NCBI GenBank assembly: GCA_902574995.1
Contig: CACGPP010000001.1
Coordinates: forward strand, 62,001-126,000
DNA length: 64,000 nt
Direction of reading: 5' to 3'
From: an uncultured Alphaproteobacteria bacterium
GTDB lineage: Bacteria > Pseudomonadota > Alphaproteobacteria > HIMB59
Part shown: piece by piece, positions 52,774 to 61,847 of the stretch
Layout of the letters: every line of letters begins with the position of its first letter
How positions within the stretch are numbered: position 1 is the stretch's first letter
Position numbers and translations under genes: made by a program
Notes under the pieces: model-generated
Database searches by the model: none
The model's input: only the letters and a program-made list of their open reading frames with translations
What the model was told of the DNA's origin: nothing

Positions 52774-52793
52774 CAACAGATTTTGTTGTTTTT
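52774..52793 (+). terminator. Weak hairpin after the fourth importer
   Basis: A 5-bp stem CAACA / TGTTG with loop GATTT is followed by TTTTT. It lies 16 bases after the permease stop and before the rhodopsin gene. The stem is short, so termination would be partial; the remainder of 52794-52881 probably holds the rhodopsin promoter, which I cannot define exactly. Confidence 0.35.
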
Positions 52794-52881
52794 ACAATGA
52801 ATATTTATTTCAAAATATGAAACAAAAATTATTATTAGTTAAAGAGGACGGGTAATATGTACTTAAGAGGAATAAGTTTTA

Positions 52882-53583
52882 ATGAATAAAATGCTTCTCC
52901 CTTACGACATTGTAGGGGGGTCTTTCTGGTTAATTTCTGTTGGCATGATTGGTGCCACATTGTTTTTCTTTTTTGAGCGTAGCAAAGTAAGCACAAGATT
53001 TCATACACCGATGACAATGATAGCTGTTGTATGCTTGATGTCCTCTATACATTATTTTTTCGTAAAAAACCTCTGGGTAGTCAGCGGCACCGCCCCGACT
53101 TTATTGAGATATATAGATTGGTTCCTTAACTTTCCAATGCTTGTGCTTATTTTTTATGCAATGCTTATGTCAGTTGTCAAAGTTAAACAAGGCATGTTCT
53201 GGAGATTATTGGTTGGAACTTTAGTTTTTGTTGTAGCAGGTTTCTTAGGTGCAGCGGGTTATATGAGCAAGACATTAGGTTTCATTGTTTGGTTAGCTGG
53301 ATGGTTGTACATCCTCGGTGAGCTATATGTTGGAGAGGCCGGAAGAGCAAATGCTAGATGCGGAAACGAAAATGTACAAATGGTTTTCTTCTCGAACAGA
53401 CTTATTATTACAATTGGATGGGCTATATATCCAATGGGATATTTCATAGAGCATTTGGGCGGGGGCATTGACCCCAATAGTGTTAATGTGATTTATAATT
53501 TAGCAGACTTTTTAAATAAAATAGTTTTTGGTTTAATAATTTACAAAGCAGCAATACAAGACATGAGAGTTAATGGAAAATAA
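52882..53583 (+). CDS. Proteorhodopsin-family retinal protein, DNI type
   Basis: A seven-helix microbial rhodopsin of 233 residues in the inner membrane. Helix G keeps the retinal Lys213 (NLADFLNKIVFGLII) and Asp209, helix F has GWAIYPMGYF, helix B keeps His57, and helix C reads RYIDWFLNFPMLVLIFY. In proteorhodopsin numbering this gives Asp97 (here D79, proton acceptor), Asn at 101 (N83, usually Thr), Leu at 105 (L87, green tuning) and Ile at 108 (I90, usually the Glu proton donor). The common DTE motif is therefore DNI. There is no signal peptide, unlike many proteorhodopsins. A ribosome site AGAGGA lies upstream. It is followed after 27 bases by a flotillin gene. Pumping may be slow or absent; a sensory role is possible. 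Confidence 0.93.
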   Translation: MNKMLLPYDIVGGSFWLISVGMIGATLFFFFERSKVSTRFHTPMTMIAVVCLMSSIHYFFVKNLWVVSGTAPTLLRYIDWFLNFPMLVLIFYAMLMSVVKVKQGMFWRLLVGTLVFVVAGFLGAAGYMSKTLGFIVWLAGWLYILGELYVGEAGRANARCGNENVQMVFFSNRLIITIGWAIYPMGYFIEHLGGGIDPNSVNVIYNLADFLNKIVFGLIIYKAAIQDMRVNGK

Positions 53584-53610
53584 CATCAACTTAGGAGGTG
53601 ATAAATAGGT

Positions 53611-55599
53611 ATGAACATTACTAGTGGTGCAGATATTATTGCAATAATAATCTTAATAGCGTTAGCAATAGCAATTATAGTTTACTTGCTACATTGGCTG
53701 TACAGGCGTTCCTCAAAGGAAATAGCGTTTGTTAGAACTGGTATGGGAGGTGAACAAGTTGTGATCAGCGGAGGTGCCTTCGTTTTGCCTATTATTCATA
53801 ACATTACCTCAGTGGGTATGAAAACTCTTTGTATAGAGGTTCAACGAAACGGGAGTAAATCTTTTATCACAAAAAATAGAATGAGGGCTGAAGTAACCGC
53901 TGAATTCTACGTTAGAGTAGCACCTACAACTGAAGCTGTCTCAATAGCCGCGCAAACATTGGGAAATAGAACACTAGAGCCTGATCATTTAAAAGAACTT
54001 GTTCAAGGTCGTTTTGTTGATGGATTAGGTGTTGTTGCCGCAAAAATGAGCCTTGATGAAATTCAAGAGAATAGATCTGAGTACATTAAAAATGTTGCAT
54101 CTCATGTTGAAGAAGCAATTAAGCACACTGGTTTGGAGTTAGAGACCGTGTCTTTGACATCTCTTAACCAAGCTCCCGTGGGTGTATTCGACCCTTCAAA
54201 TACATTTGATGCTGAGGGTTTAACTCAAATAACAGAATTTACTCAGTCACGTAAAAAGAAAAGAAATGATATTGAGAAAGATACAGAGGTAAGTATTCGA
54301 AATAAAAACCTCCAATCTATCAAGCAAACTCTTGAAATTGAAAAAGAGGAAGAATTTTCAAAGTATCAACAAAAACGTGAAATCGAACAACAAAGAGCTA
54401 TTGAAAATACTGAGACAGTAAAAACAAAAGCTGAGAAAGACAAAGAGTCTGAGCTGGCTGAAATCTCCTCAGAAAAAGATATTGAGATTGCTAAGATTAG
54501 CAAGAAAGACTTTGTTGAGATGGAAAAAAGTTTACAAGAAACTAAACTTATCCAAGAAATTGAGAAAAGAAGAAAAGAACAAAATGAGTTTAAACAACAA
54601 ACTTCTATCGAGATTAAACAGAAAGATATTGAGACAGAAAAAACTATTCTTGAATTGGAAAGAGATGTTGAATTCAGTCGTCTAGAAAAACAAAGATCAG
54701 TTGATATTAAACTTGCTGAGGAAAAAGCTCAAACAGCAAAAGAAGAGGCTAGAAAAAGATATGAGTCTGAAGAGGCTTATATTATGGCTGAGGAGCAAAT
54801 TAAAAATGCAAAAACTGCTCAACAGAAAAATGTTGATGCGTTCAAAATTGCTGCTGAGCAAGAGACAAGAGTCTTAGATATTGAAAAGGCAAAAAGAATA
54901 GAAATTGAGGAAAAGCAAAAACAAATGGAAGTCCTAGAAAAATCTAAGTCAGTCTTAAAAACTAAAATGGAAGAAGAAAATGCTCGCGCTAAGGCTGTAG
55001 AAGCTGAGGAAAAAGTCAACACCATTAGAGATGTTGAACAAGCTGAGAAGACAAAAGCTCTTGGAGTAATAGACGCTAGTAAAAATGCTGAGAGGGAAAA
55101 GTTAGCATCGATGGCTGCGAAAATTAGATATGAAATTGAAGCAGCTGGCAAAAAAGCCCTAAATGAAGCGGAAAATGCTAGAAGTGATGCAAGTAGAAGA
55201 AGTGCACTTAGACAAAAACTCGCTGAAAAAATTGAGGGTATTATTAGAGAATGGGTTAGACCAATGCAAAACATTGACTCAATTAAAGTTGTCGATGTAA
55301 ATGGATTACCTGGATTTAGTCAAGGAGGAGGAGCTGAGGGAAGCGGCAACGCTGATAACCCCTCTGCGTCCTCAGGTGGGTATTCCAAAAAAGGATCTTT
55401 AGCAGATAATGTTGTGAATTCTGCTCTTCGATATAGAGCACAACAGCCGTTCTTAGATAGTCTTTTAAAAGAAATTGGTATGTCGCCCGGTGAGGCAAGT
55501 AATATCAGGAATATTTTAGGTGACTACGATGATCCTAAGAAGGACAAGCATATGAGATTTGATGAACAAGCCACAAAGACACCCAGGAAAAAGAAATAG
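53611..55599 (+). CDS. yqiK: YqiK-type flotillin (SPFH/band 7) membrane protein
   Basis: A 662-residue flotillin-like protein. One N-terminal membrane segment (ADIIAIIILIALAIAIIVYLL) is followed by an SPFH domain that matches YqiK: EIAFVRTGMGGEQVVISGGA, PIIHNITSVGMKTL, ITKNRMRAEVTAEFYVRV, AAQTLGNRTLEPDHLKELVQ and FVDGLGVVAAKM. Residues about 205-520 are a long coiled coil of Glu/Lys repeats. The C-terminal RPMQNIDSIKVVDVNGLPG and ALRYRAQQPFLDSLLKEIG are also YqiK features. A near-perfect Shine-Dalgarno AGGAGGTGAT precedes it. Flotillins organise membrane microdomains; encoded beside a rhodopsin, it may cluster that protein or the symporter (inference). Confidence 0.9.
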   Translation: MNITSGADIIAIIILIALAIAIIVYLLHWLYRRSSKEIAFVRTGMGGEQVVISGGAFVLPIIHNITSVGMKTLCIEVQRNGSKSFITKNRMRAEVTAEFYVRVAPTTEAVSIAAQTLGNRTLEPDHLKELVQGRFVDGLGVVAAKMSLDEIQENRSEYIKNVASHVEEAIKHTGLELETVSLTSLNQAPVGVFDPSNTFDAEGLTQITEFTQSRKKKRNDIEKDTEVSIRNKNLQSIKQTLEIEKEEEFSKYQQKREIEQQRAIENTETVKTKAEKDKESELAEISSEKDIEIAKISKKDFVEMEKSLQETKLIQEIEKRRKEQNEFKQQTSIEIKQKDIETEKTILELERDVEFSRLEKQRSVDIKLAEEKAQTAKEEARKRYESEEAYIMAEEQIKNAKTAQQKNVDAFKIAAEQETRVLDIEKAKRIEIEEKQKQMEVLEKSKSVLKTKMEEENARAKAVEAEEKVNTIRDVEQAEKTKALGVIDASKNAEREKLASMAAKIRYEIEAAGKKALNEAENARSDASRRSALRQKLAEKIEGIIREWVRPMQNIDSIKVVDVNGLPGFSQGGGAEGSGNADNPSASSGGYSKKGSLADNVVNSALRYRAQQPFLDSLLKEIGMSPGEASNIRNILGDYDDPKKDKHMRFDEQATKTPRKKK

Positions 55600-55608
55600 G
55601 TAATAAAC

Positions 55609-55998
55609 ATGAGTATAGATGTAAAATCCTGGGCAAAAAAATATAAAGAGCTTACTGAAAAAGATGAAACCATAAAAGCGATGGCTAAATATTATACTTG
55701 TTCATTTCTTTTCGACATGGGTAGTGTGAAAGTAATTATCGAGATGCATGATGGAAAGGTAAAAAATATTAATACCAACCCTGGAGGTTTAGATCCATAT
55801 GACTTTGCATTAAGGGCATCAGAGCAAACATGGAGAGAGTTTGCAAAGCCTGTTCCAAAACCTATGTTTCATGGTATCTATGCAGCCTCATTTAGAGAAG
55901 ACCTTAAAATAGAGGGCAATCATTTAGTCTTAATGCAAAATCTTAGAAACTTTACTGTTCAATTTGAATTGCTAAGACAATCAGGAGTCCCAGTATGA
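55609..55998 (+). CDS. SCP2-like (sterol carrier fold) small protein
   Basis: A 129-residue soluble protein. The alternating strands SFLFDMGSVKVIIEMHDGKVK and the later ALRASEQTWREFAKPVPKP resemble the SCP2 sterol-transfer fold, which binds lipids or hydrophobic molecules. The match is by pattern only, so the call is moderate. It lies 9 bases after the flotillin gene and 25 before the alpha/beta hydrolase, within a tight co-directional group, and may carry a hydrophobic substrate for that hydrolase. Confidence 0.55.
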   Translation: MSIDVKSWAKKYKELTEKDETIKAMAKYYTCSFLFDMGSVKVIIEMHDGKVKNINTNPGGLDPYDFALRASEQTWREFAKPVPKPMFHGIYAASFREDLKIEGNHLVLMQNLRNFTVQFELLRQSGVPV

Positions 55999-56023
55999 TC
56001 AAGAGAATTGAAAGGAAAAATTT

Positions 56024-56887
56024 ATGGCAGTAAAACATCATGACCCAATAGGTAGATACGTTACCATCGAGGTAGATGGTCAACAGTATAAAGTCTTTTA
56101 TCTTTCAAATGGAAAAGGCACTCCATTAGTATGTCAGCATACTGCTGGATGCCACAATCATCAGTGGAGAGGATTACTGGAAGATGAAGAAATTACTCAA
56201 AATTATCAAGTTATCGCTTACGACCTTCCAAGACATGGTAAATCAGATCCACCTCATAATACAGAATGGTGGAAAGAGGAATACAAATTAACAGCAGAGC
56301 ATTACTGTAATTTTATTGTAGAACTTTGTAAGGCCTTAGACCTTGAAAACCCTATATTTATGGGTTCTTCTTTTGGAGGAAACGTGGCTCTTCAATTAGC
56401 TCTGAAGTATCCTAATAAATTTAAAGCTGTGATCCCTGTCGAGGCTGCGCATTATTCCCCTGGCTTTTATATTGATTGGTGGAGGCATCCTCATGCCAAT
56501 GCAGCTCAAGTGTGTGGTAGTGGTGTTTGGGATTTGATGGCCCCACAATCTCCAGATATGGATAGATGGTTAACTTGGCATTATTACACTCAAGGATCAG
56601 AGGCTTTTAAAGGAGACCTTCATTTTTATTCAGTTGATCATGATTTAAGAGATGAGCTACAAAATATCGATGGTCACAAGTGCCCTGTTATCATGCTGAC
56701 TGGTACTTATGACTACCTAACCCCTCCCGAAGCAACAGAAGATACTGCCAGACAAATAAAAGGAGGAGTTTATATTGAAATGAGAGATATTGGTCATTTC
56801 CCGATGAGTGAAAACCATGAAGTCTTTAGAGTATATTTATTAGAGGCACTCAGAATTATTAAGGAAAAGACTGATTACAACTCTTAA
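56024..56887 (+). CDS. Alpha/beta hydrolase
   Basis: A 287-residue alpha/beta-fold hydrolase. QHTAGCHNHQWRGLL is the oxyanion loop region, the nucleophile elbow is GSSFGG with Ser116, the acid is the Asp in LTGTYDYLTPPEA and the catalytic His is in RDIGHFPMSE. Many members hydrolyse esters, amides or C-C bonds. It sits between an SCP2-like protein and a Na+ symporter and upstream of a formamidase-type enzyme, so an ester or amide imported by that symporter is a reasonable guess. A Shine-Dalgarno AAAGGAAA is 6 bases upstream. Confidence 0.88.
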   Translation: MAVKHHDPIGRYVTIEVDGQQYKVFYLSNGKGTPLVCQHTAGCHNHQWRGLLEDEEITQNYQVIAYDLPRHGKSDPPHNTEWWKEEYKLTAEHYCNFIVELCKALDLENPIFMGSSFGGNVALQLALKYPNKFKAVIPVEAAHYSPGFYIDWWRHPHANAAQVCGSGVWDLMAPQSPDMDRWLTWHYYTQGSEAFKGDLHFYSVDHDLRDELQNIDGHKCPVIMLTGTYDYLTPPEATEDTARQIKGGVYIEMRDIGHFPMSENHEVFRVYLLEALRIIKEKTDYNS

Positions 56888-56901
56888 TTCAAGTTTGAGT
56901 T

Positions 56902-58956
56902 ATGGTCGCTAATCTTTATTGGTTTTTTTTCTTTCTTGTCCTTTATATAAGCTTTTGTCTTTTTTGGGGAGCTAGAACTCTTAGAAAAAATAAAACCCCT
57001 GAGGCTTACTATTTAGCAGATAGAAGTGTGTCTCCTTGGGTATTCTTTTTCTCTGCAACAGTAACTACATTTGCAGGCATAACTATCATTTCTTTTCCAT
57101 CATTAATTTATGCAGATGGATACCCTTTTCTAGCTACTGCTGCAATTGTAATAACAATTCCTCTCGGAAGTATACTATTTTTTAAAAGGCAGTGGATGCT
57201 AAGTAGAAAATTTAATTTTATCACTCCAGGAGAGATGTATTATAAATATTATCAAAGTAATACTCTTAGAATTGTAGTACTAATAATCGGATTATTTTTT
57301 GCTGTTCCATTTCTTGGTATAATTATTGGATCAACAGGTAATGTTGTAGAGTTTATTAGCGGAGGTGAAATAACTAGAGACTCTGCAATGTGGGCACTAA
57401 CTGCTGTTGTCTTATTTTATATAGTATCTGGTGGATTTAAACCCATGGTGAGTGTAAGCGTTGTTCAATCATGGTTATTTTTTGTTTTTTTCTTAGCACT
57501 TGGTGTTGGTGTATTTAATTACTTAGGAGGTTTAAGTTTTTTTGAAGACCTATCTATGGCGAATAGCTTTGTATCTTTCGGAGCTTGGGGAAATACTGGA
57601 GGTTACGGAGGCGGTGATATTTCAGGATATTTCAACGTTCCTGGTGTAATTCAGTGGGTTGCGGGTATTGGAAAAAACAACCCATTAGGAGGACCTTGGA
57701 CAGCAGTTATGATTTTATCCTTTACTCTCTCTTATATGGGTATTGTGCTTTCTCCTACATTTTCGATGTGGAGCTATTCAGTAAAATCACCGAGGTCATT
57801 TTATTTTTATCAAGTTTGGGGTTCAGGTGCTGTTGTTGGAATATTTTTATTTATATTCGCCCCTTTATTAGGTGTAGGAGCACATCTTCTTGGAGCTAAT
57901 AGTATTGTTAATTCAAATGGTTTTGCCATTAACCAAATATTCCCTGAGTTAAGTCTACAAAATATATCATCTTTAATTTATGTGTTTGTTGAAAGCTTTA
58001 GTAATCTCTCACCAATTATTGTTGGATTTTTAGCAATATCCATAATTGCTGCACTGCAATCTACATTATCTGCTTTTTTAATGACTTCAGGCAGCATGGT
58101 GGCAAGAGATCTCTATAGACCATATATCGATAGTAACCCTACATGGAAAAGGGAGTTATTAGTTGCTAGGTTAGCGATGTTGTTATTAAGCTTAGCGGCA
58201 CTGTATCTAGCAACTTTTTTTGAAACTTCTCTAATACTACTTGGTGGATTAGCAATCGCTTTTGGTTTCCAATTATTTCCTGTTTTACTTGGAATGCTTT
58301 GGTTTAAATGGATCACAAGAGGTGGGGCAATTCTTGGACTCATCACCGGATTAGGTTTTGTAACTTTAGCTGAAACTTTTGGTCATAAGCTAACAGGAAA
58401 TTCTCTTCCTTGGGGGCGATGGCCACTAACAATCTACTCTGGGTTATGGGGTTTATTCTTTAATGTGATTGTATGTTTTTTATCCTCTATATTTGCAAGC
58501 AATGATACAGATAAAGAACATCGAGCGTCATTTCATAATTTTTTAAATGAACATATGGGTATTCACCCATCAAGAAAAAAAATAAAATCTCTTGCTTATG
58601 TCTTCTTTTTAATTTGGGCATTCTTCTCTATCGGCCCGGGTTTAATTTTCGGAAACTTAATATTTGGTAGTGCGGATCAAAGTTATGATAATTGGGTGAT
58701 GGGAGTCCCTTCACTATGGGCTTACCAAATAATTTGGTGGGTAGCTGGTATATTTCTAATTTGGTTTTTAGCCAATAAGATGGACTTATCGACTTTGCCA
58801 AAAAAACCCATACTAAATGGTGATGAACATTTGGCACCTGACGATGTTGAGGAGCAAGGAAACTATATTGACAGAATGGGAGGAGGGTATGGTTGGCCAC
58901 TTATATTAATAGGTATGGCTGTGGCAACTGTAATACTTTCCGTTTATGCATTATGA
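56902..58956 (+). CDS. Sodium:solute symporter (SSS family)
   Basis: A 684-residue polytopic membrane protein with about 14-15 predicted segments, longer than the common 500-550. The SSS pattern is seen in FWGARTLRKNKTPEAYYLADRS-type opening, SATVTTFAGITIISFPSLIY, AALQSTLSAFLMTSGSMVARDLYR (the Na2-site helix) and VARLAMLLLSLAALYLA. The extra C-terminal part (from about residue 545) adds two or three segments. It would take up an organic solute with Na+. Its neighbours (hydrolase, formamidase-type amidase) suggest an amide or other nitrogenous compound. Confidence 0.9.
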   Translation: MVANLYWFFFFLVLYISFCLFWGARTLRKNKTPEAYYLADRSVSPWVFFFSATVTTFAGITIISFPSLIYADGYPFLATAAIVITIPLGSILFFKRQWMLSRKFNFITPGEMYYKYYQSNTLRIVVLIIGLFFAVPFLGIIIGSTGNVVEFISGGEITRDSAMWALTAVVLFYIVSGGFKPMVSVSVVQSWLFFVFFLALGVGVFNYLGGLSFFEDLSMANSFVSFGAWGNTGGYGGGDISGYFNVPGVIQWVAGIGKNNPLGGPWTAVMILSFTLSYMGIVLSPTFSMWSYSVKSPRSFYFYQVWGSGAVVGIFLFIFAPLLGVGAHLLGANSIVNSNGFAINQIFPELSLQNISSLIYVFVESFSNLSPIIVGFLAISIIAALQSTLSAFLMTSGSMVARDLYRPYIDSNPTWKRELLVARLAMLLLSLAALYLATFFETSLILLGGLAIAFGFQLFPVLLGMLWFKWITRGGAILGLITGLGFVTLAETFGHKLTGNSLPWGRWPLTIYSGLWGLFFNVIVCFLSSIFASNDTDKEHRASFHNFLNEHMGIHPSRKKIKSLAYVFFLIWAFFSIGPGLIFGNLIFGSADQSYDNWVMGVPSLWAYQIIWWVAGIFLIWFLANKMDLSTLPKKPILNGDEHLAPDDVEEQGNYIDRMGGGYGWPLILIGMAVATVILSVYAL

Positions 58957-59061
58957 TGATAATGTACCTAAAACTGAGGAGGAATAAGAATTTTTCGTAT
59001 TGTGTTTCATTATTTGGAACAAAAAACTGTGCGAAAGGTTAACTATATCTAAAATAGAATT

Positions 59062-59490
59062 ATGTCTGATTACAGCTATAAGCACCCATCAAACGTCCAA
59101 TTGAATAAAGGGCATAAACACACTGATGATTTTATTACCAAAAAATACATATTAAAAATGTTGAGAGATCCTCAAAAATTAAAATCTCTAATTGAAGAGC
59201 ATAGAGCAACTCCAATCGGAAGAGCTGCTACTCGAGACCACGGCGTTATTCAGCACAGTCAAGATCTCCAAACATTATTAGATAAGTTAAGAAGAGGAAG
59301 TAAAGAAAATGGTTTTGTAACTGTTTGTTTAAGAAGGCATGAAGATTATAGAGTTGGAATAACAACAGGAGTTAGAGGTGAGCCAGTTGAAATTACTGAA
59401 GACTCTTATTCATCTGAGGAAGCATGTGAACATGCAATATTTTTAAAAAGAATTAACAGACTACTTGAGGAGTATAGCGGGGAAGAGTAA
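59062..59490 (+). CDS. dmfA1: N,N-dimethylformamidase-like small subunit
   Basis: A 142-residue soluble, charged, mainly helical protein. Its length, its position directly before the large subunit and segments such as MLRDPQKLKSLIEEHRATPIG and VCLRRHEDYRVGITTGVRGE fit the small subunit (DmfA1) of N,N-dimethylformamidase. It overlaps the large-subunit gene by one base (TAATG), so equal expression is expected. The small subunit has few diagnostic residues, so the call rests chiefly on its partner. Confidence 0.75.
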   Translation: MSDYSYKHPSNVQLNKGHKHTDDFITKKYILKMLRDPQKLKSLIEEHRATPIGRAATRDHGVIQHSQDLQTLLDKLRRGSKENGFVTVCLRRHEDYRVGITTGVRGEPVEITEDSYSSEEACEHAIFLKRINRLLEEYSGEE

Positions 59491-61844
59491 TGTTAAAAAT
59501 AACAGGTTATAGTGATAAGTACTCAGCCCACCCTGGCGAAGAGGTTAAATTTTATATTAATGCTGAATACAATGATAGTTATGAAGTTCAATTAGTCCGC
59601 TTAATACACGGTGATACAAATCCTGAAGGCCCAGGATATAAAGAGGCCGAAATAGATGCTAGTTGCAATGGAACCTATCAAGGGAAAAACCAGAGAATAC
59701 ATGGTGGATCATATATCATCATGCCCCAACACGATAATTTAAATTTAGAAAGCTTCACTATGCAGGCTTACATTTTCCCAACCACCCCTGACAAAGGCAG
59801 ACAAGGAATTTTCACCAAATTTAATGAAGAAGAAAAAAAAGGCTATGGCCTTTTCGTTAATGATGAAGGCTGTTTATCTGTAGAAATTGGTGATGGTTCT
59901 CAGGTTGTTACTGTCTCCTCAGAAAAAAAGCTTTTAAGAAAGGTCTGGTATCTTGTTATTGCAACATTTGATGCTCAATCGAGAAGGCTTACCCTTCATC
60001 AAGAACCTAGAGTTACATCTACAAATGGTGGCTTGGGTATGGCTATTTTGAATCCAATTGAAGAAACCTCAGCTATTATTGAGACCACTAGCTCAGTTTT
60101 ACCTGCTGCTAATGACGCTCCATTGTTAATTGCTGCCACAACACTAAACAATAGATCAGGCAGACATATTTCTGGTGGACATTTTAAAGAGGTACCTCAC
60201 CCTATTGAATTACCTGAGCAAACAAAGACATTTAATGGAAAGATAGACAGACCTAGATTATCTAATATTGCGCTATCGAAGGCTGAAATTGAAACACTTG
60301 CATCAAGCTATGATGAGTGTAATACCACTGTCAGGTCAACAGTCGTAGGTGCCTGGGATTTTCATGCGAATATTGGCAAAAACATTGCTTCAACAAAGAT
60401 TGTTGATACTTCTCCAAATAATCACCACGGATTTATTATTAATATGCCAAACAGAGGTATGACAGGACATAACTGGACAGCGGATGAAATGGTTTTCCAT
60501 CATAAACCTGAGGAATACGGTGCAATTCATTTTCATGACGATGATATAGACGATGCAAGATGGGATGTAGACTTTACTTTAAAAGTACCTGAGGGATTAA
60601 AAAGTGGTGTCTACGCTGCAAGACTAAGAGTAGACGGACGAGAGGAATCAGAAAATGAGGACTATATTCCATTTTGTGTTAAACCTCCCAAGGGGACAGC
60701 AACTGCAAAAACTTTATTCTTATTGCCTACTAATAGTTACATGGCTTACTCCAATGATAATCTTGGAACCAACTCTGTGGTAGCACAATTGCTTGCAGGT
60801 AAAGTGCCTGTGCTTGAGCCGGCAGATTTATATTTAAATGAACATAGAGAATACGGGCTATCAACTTATTCACTTCACTCAGACGGACATGGTGTATCAA
60901 TATCGTCAAGACTAAGACCAATCCTTAATATGAGACCCAAATACAGACATTGGCTTTCTCCTTCATTATGGCAACTCAATGCCGACTTACATCTTACTGA
61001 TTGGCTAGAAGAAAAAGGTTTTGATTTTGATGTTCTGACAGACGAGGATTTGGAACATGAAGGTATAAATTTATTAAATCGTTATAAAGTTGTGATGACT
61101 GGAAGTCACCCTGAGTATTCATCTGAGAAATATATGGATGCTCTAGAGTCATATCAAATGCAGGGTGGTAGATGCTTTTATCTAGGATCAGATGGATTTT
61201 ATTGGATTAGTGAGTATCATCCTGACAACCCTAATATTACCGAAGTTCGAAAAGGTGAAGCAGGCACAAGAGCATGGACATCTAACCCAGGTGAATACAA
61301 TAATGCTTTTGATGGTAAATATGGAGGTATGTGGAGAGCTCGAGGAAGAATACCTTCTAAAGTTTGTGGGTTAACTTTTACATCTTATGGATTTGACGTG
61401 TCCTCATACTACAAAAGAGAAGAAGATAGTTTCAAACCTGAATGTTCATGGATCTTTGAGGGGATTGGAGCAGATGAGGTGATTGGTGATTTTGGTTTAG
61501 TTGGTGGAGGAGCTGCCGGTTTGGAGTTAGACAGATACGACTTAGAATTTGGAACCCCACATAATGCTTATTATTTGGCTCGCTCGCAGGATCACTCTAA
61601 TATGATGTTGCAAGTTAATGAGGAAATACACTTTGCTGTTCGTGGTTACTATGGTGGTGGTCATGAAAATCCAATGGTCAGAGCTGATATGATTTACTAT
61701 AAAACACCTAACAATGGAGCAATGTTTGCACCAGGGTCTTTGGCTTGGTGCGGTAGTCTCTCACATAATAATTACAATAATAATGTCTCTAGAATAATGG
61801 AAAATACGCTTAAAGGTTTCTTAAAGGACGGGCCTTTACCTTAA
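59490..61844 (+). CDS. dmfA2: N,N-dimethylformamidase-like large subunit
   Basis: A 784-residue enzyme of the DmfA2 family. Residues 1 to about 360 include a concanavalin-like/jelly-roll part (FTMQAYIFPTTPDKGRQGIF, HNWTADEM), and the rest forms the catalytic domain. The mononuclear iron site described for Paracoccus DMFase uses two Tyr and one Glu; matching spacings are seen here as Y420 (PTNSYMAYSND), Y460 (LSTYSLHSDG) and E542 (GSHPEYSSEKY). DMFase hydrolyses N,N-dimethylformamide to dimethylamine and formate, but marine homologues may act on other small amides. The operon also encodes a symporter, a cupin and a metallo-hydrolase. Confidence 0.85.
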   Translation: MLKITGYSDKYSAHPGEEVKFYINAEYNDSYEVQLVRLIHGDTNPEGPGYKEAEIDASCNGTYQGKNQRIHGGSYIIMPQHDNLNLESFTMQAYIFPTTPDKGRQGIFTKFNEEEKKGYGLFVNDEGCLSVEIGDGSQVVTVSSEKKLLRKVWYLVIATFDAQSRRLTLHQEPRVTSTNGGLGMAILNPIEETSAIIETTSSVLPAANDAPLLIAATTLNNRSGRHISGGHFKEVPHPIELPEQTKTFNGKIDRPRLSNIALSKAEIETLASSYDECNTTVRSTVVGAWDFHANIGKNIASTKIVDTSPNNHHGFIINMPNRGMTGHNWTADEMVFHHKPEEYGAIHFHDDDIDDARWDVDFTLKVPEGLKSGVYAARLRVDGREESENEDYIPFCVKPPKGTATAKTLFLLPTNSYMAYSNDNLGTNSVVAQLLAGKVPVLEPADLYLNEHREYGLSTYSLHSDGHGVSISSRLRPILNMRPKYRHWLSPSLWQLNADLHLTDWLEEKGFDFDVLTDEDLEHEGINLLNRYKVVMTGSHPEYSSEKYMDALESYQMQGGRCFYLGSDGFYWISEYHPDNPNITEVRKGEAGTRAWTSNPGEYNNAFDGKYGGMWRARGRIPSKVCGLTFTSYGFDVSSYYKREEDSFKPECSWIFEGIGADEVIGDFGLVGGGAAGLELDRYDLEFGTPHNAYYLARSQDHSNMMLQVNEEIHFAVRGYYGGGHENPMVRADMIYYKTPNNGAMFAPGSLAWCGSLSHNNYNNNVSRIMENTLKGFLKDGPLP

Positions 61845-61847
61845 ACT

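Noticed and set aside
54819..55274. A 151-residue reading frame on the minus strand inside the flotillin gene.
   Set aside because: It is an antisense shadow of the Glu/Lys/Ala-rich coiled-coil, giving a Ser/Phe/Ala-rich product without a ribosome site.
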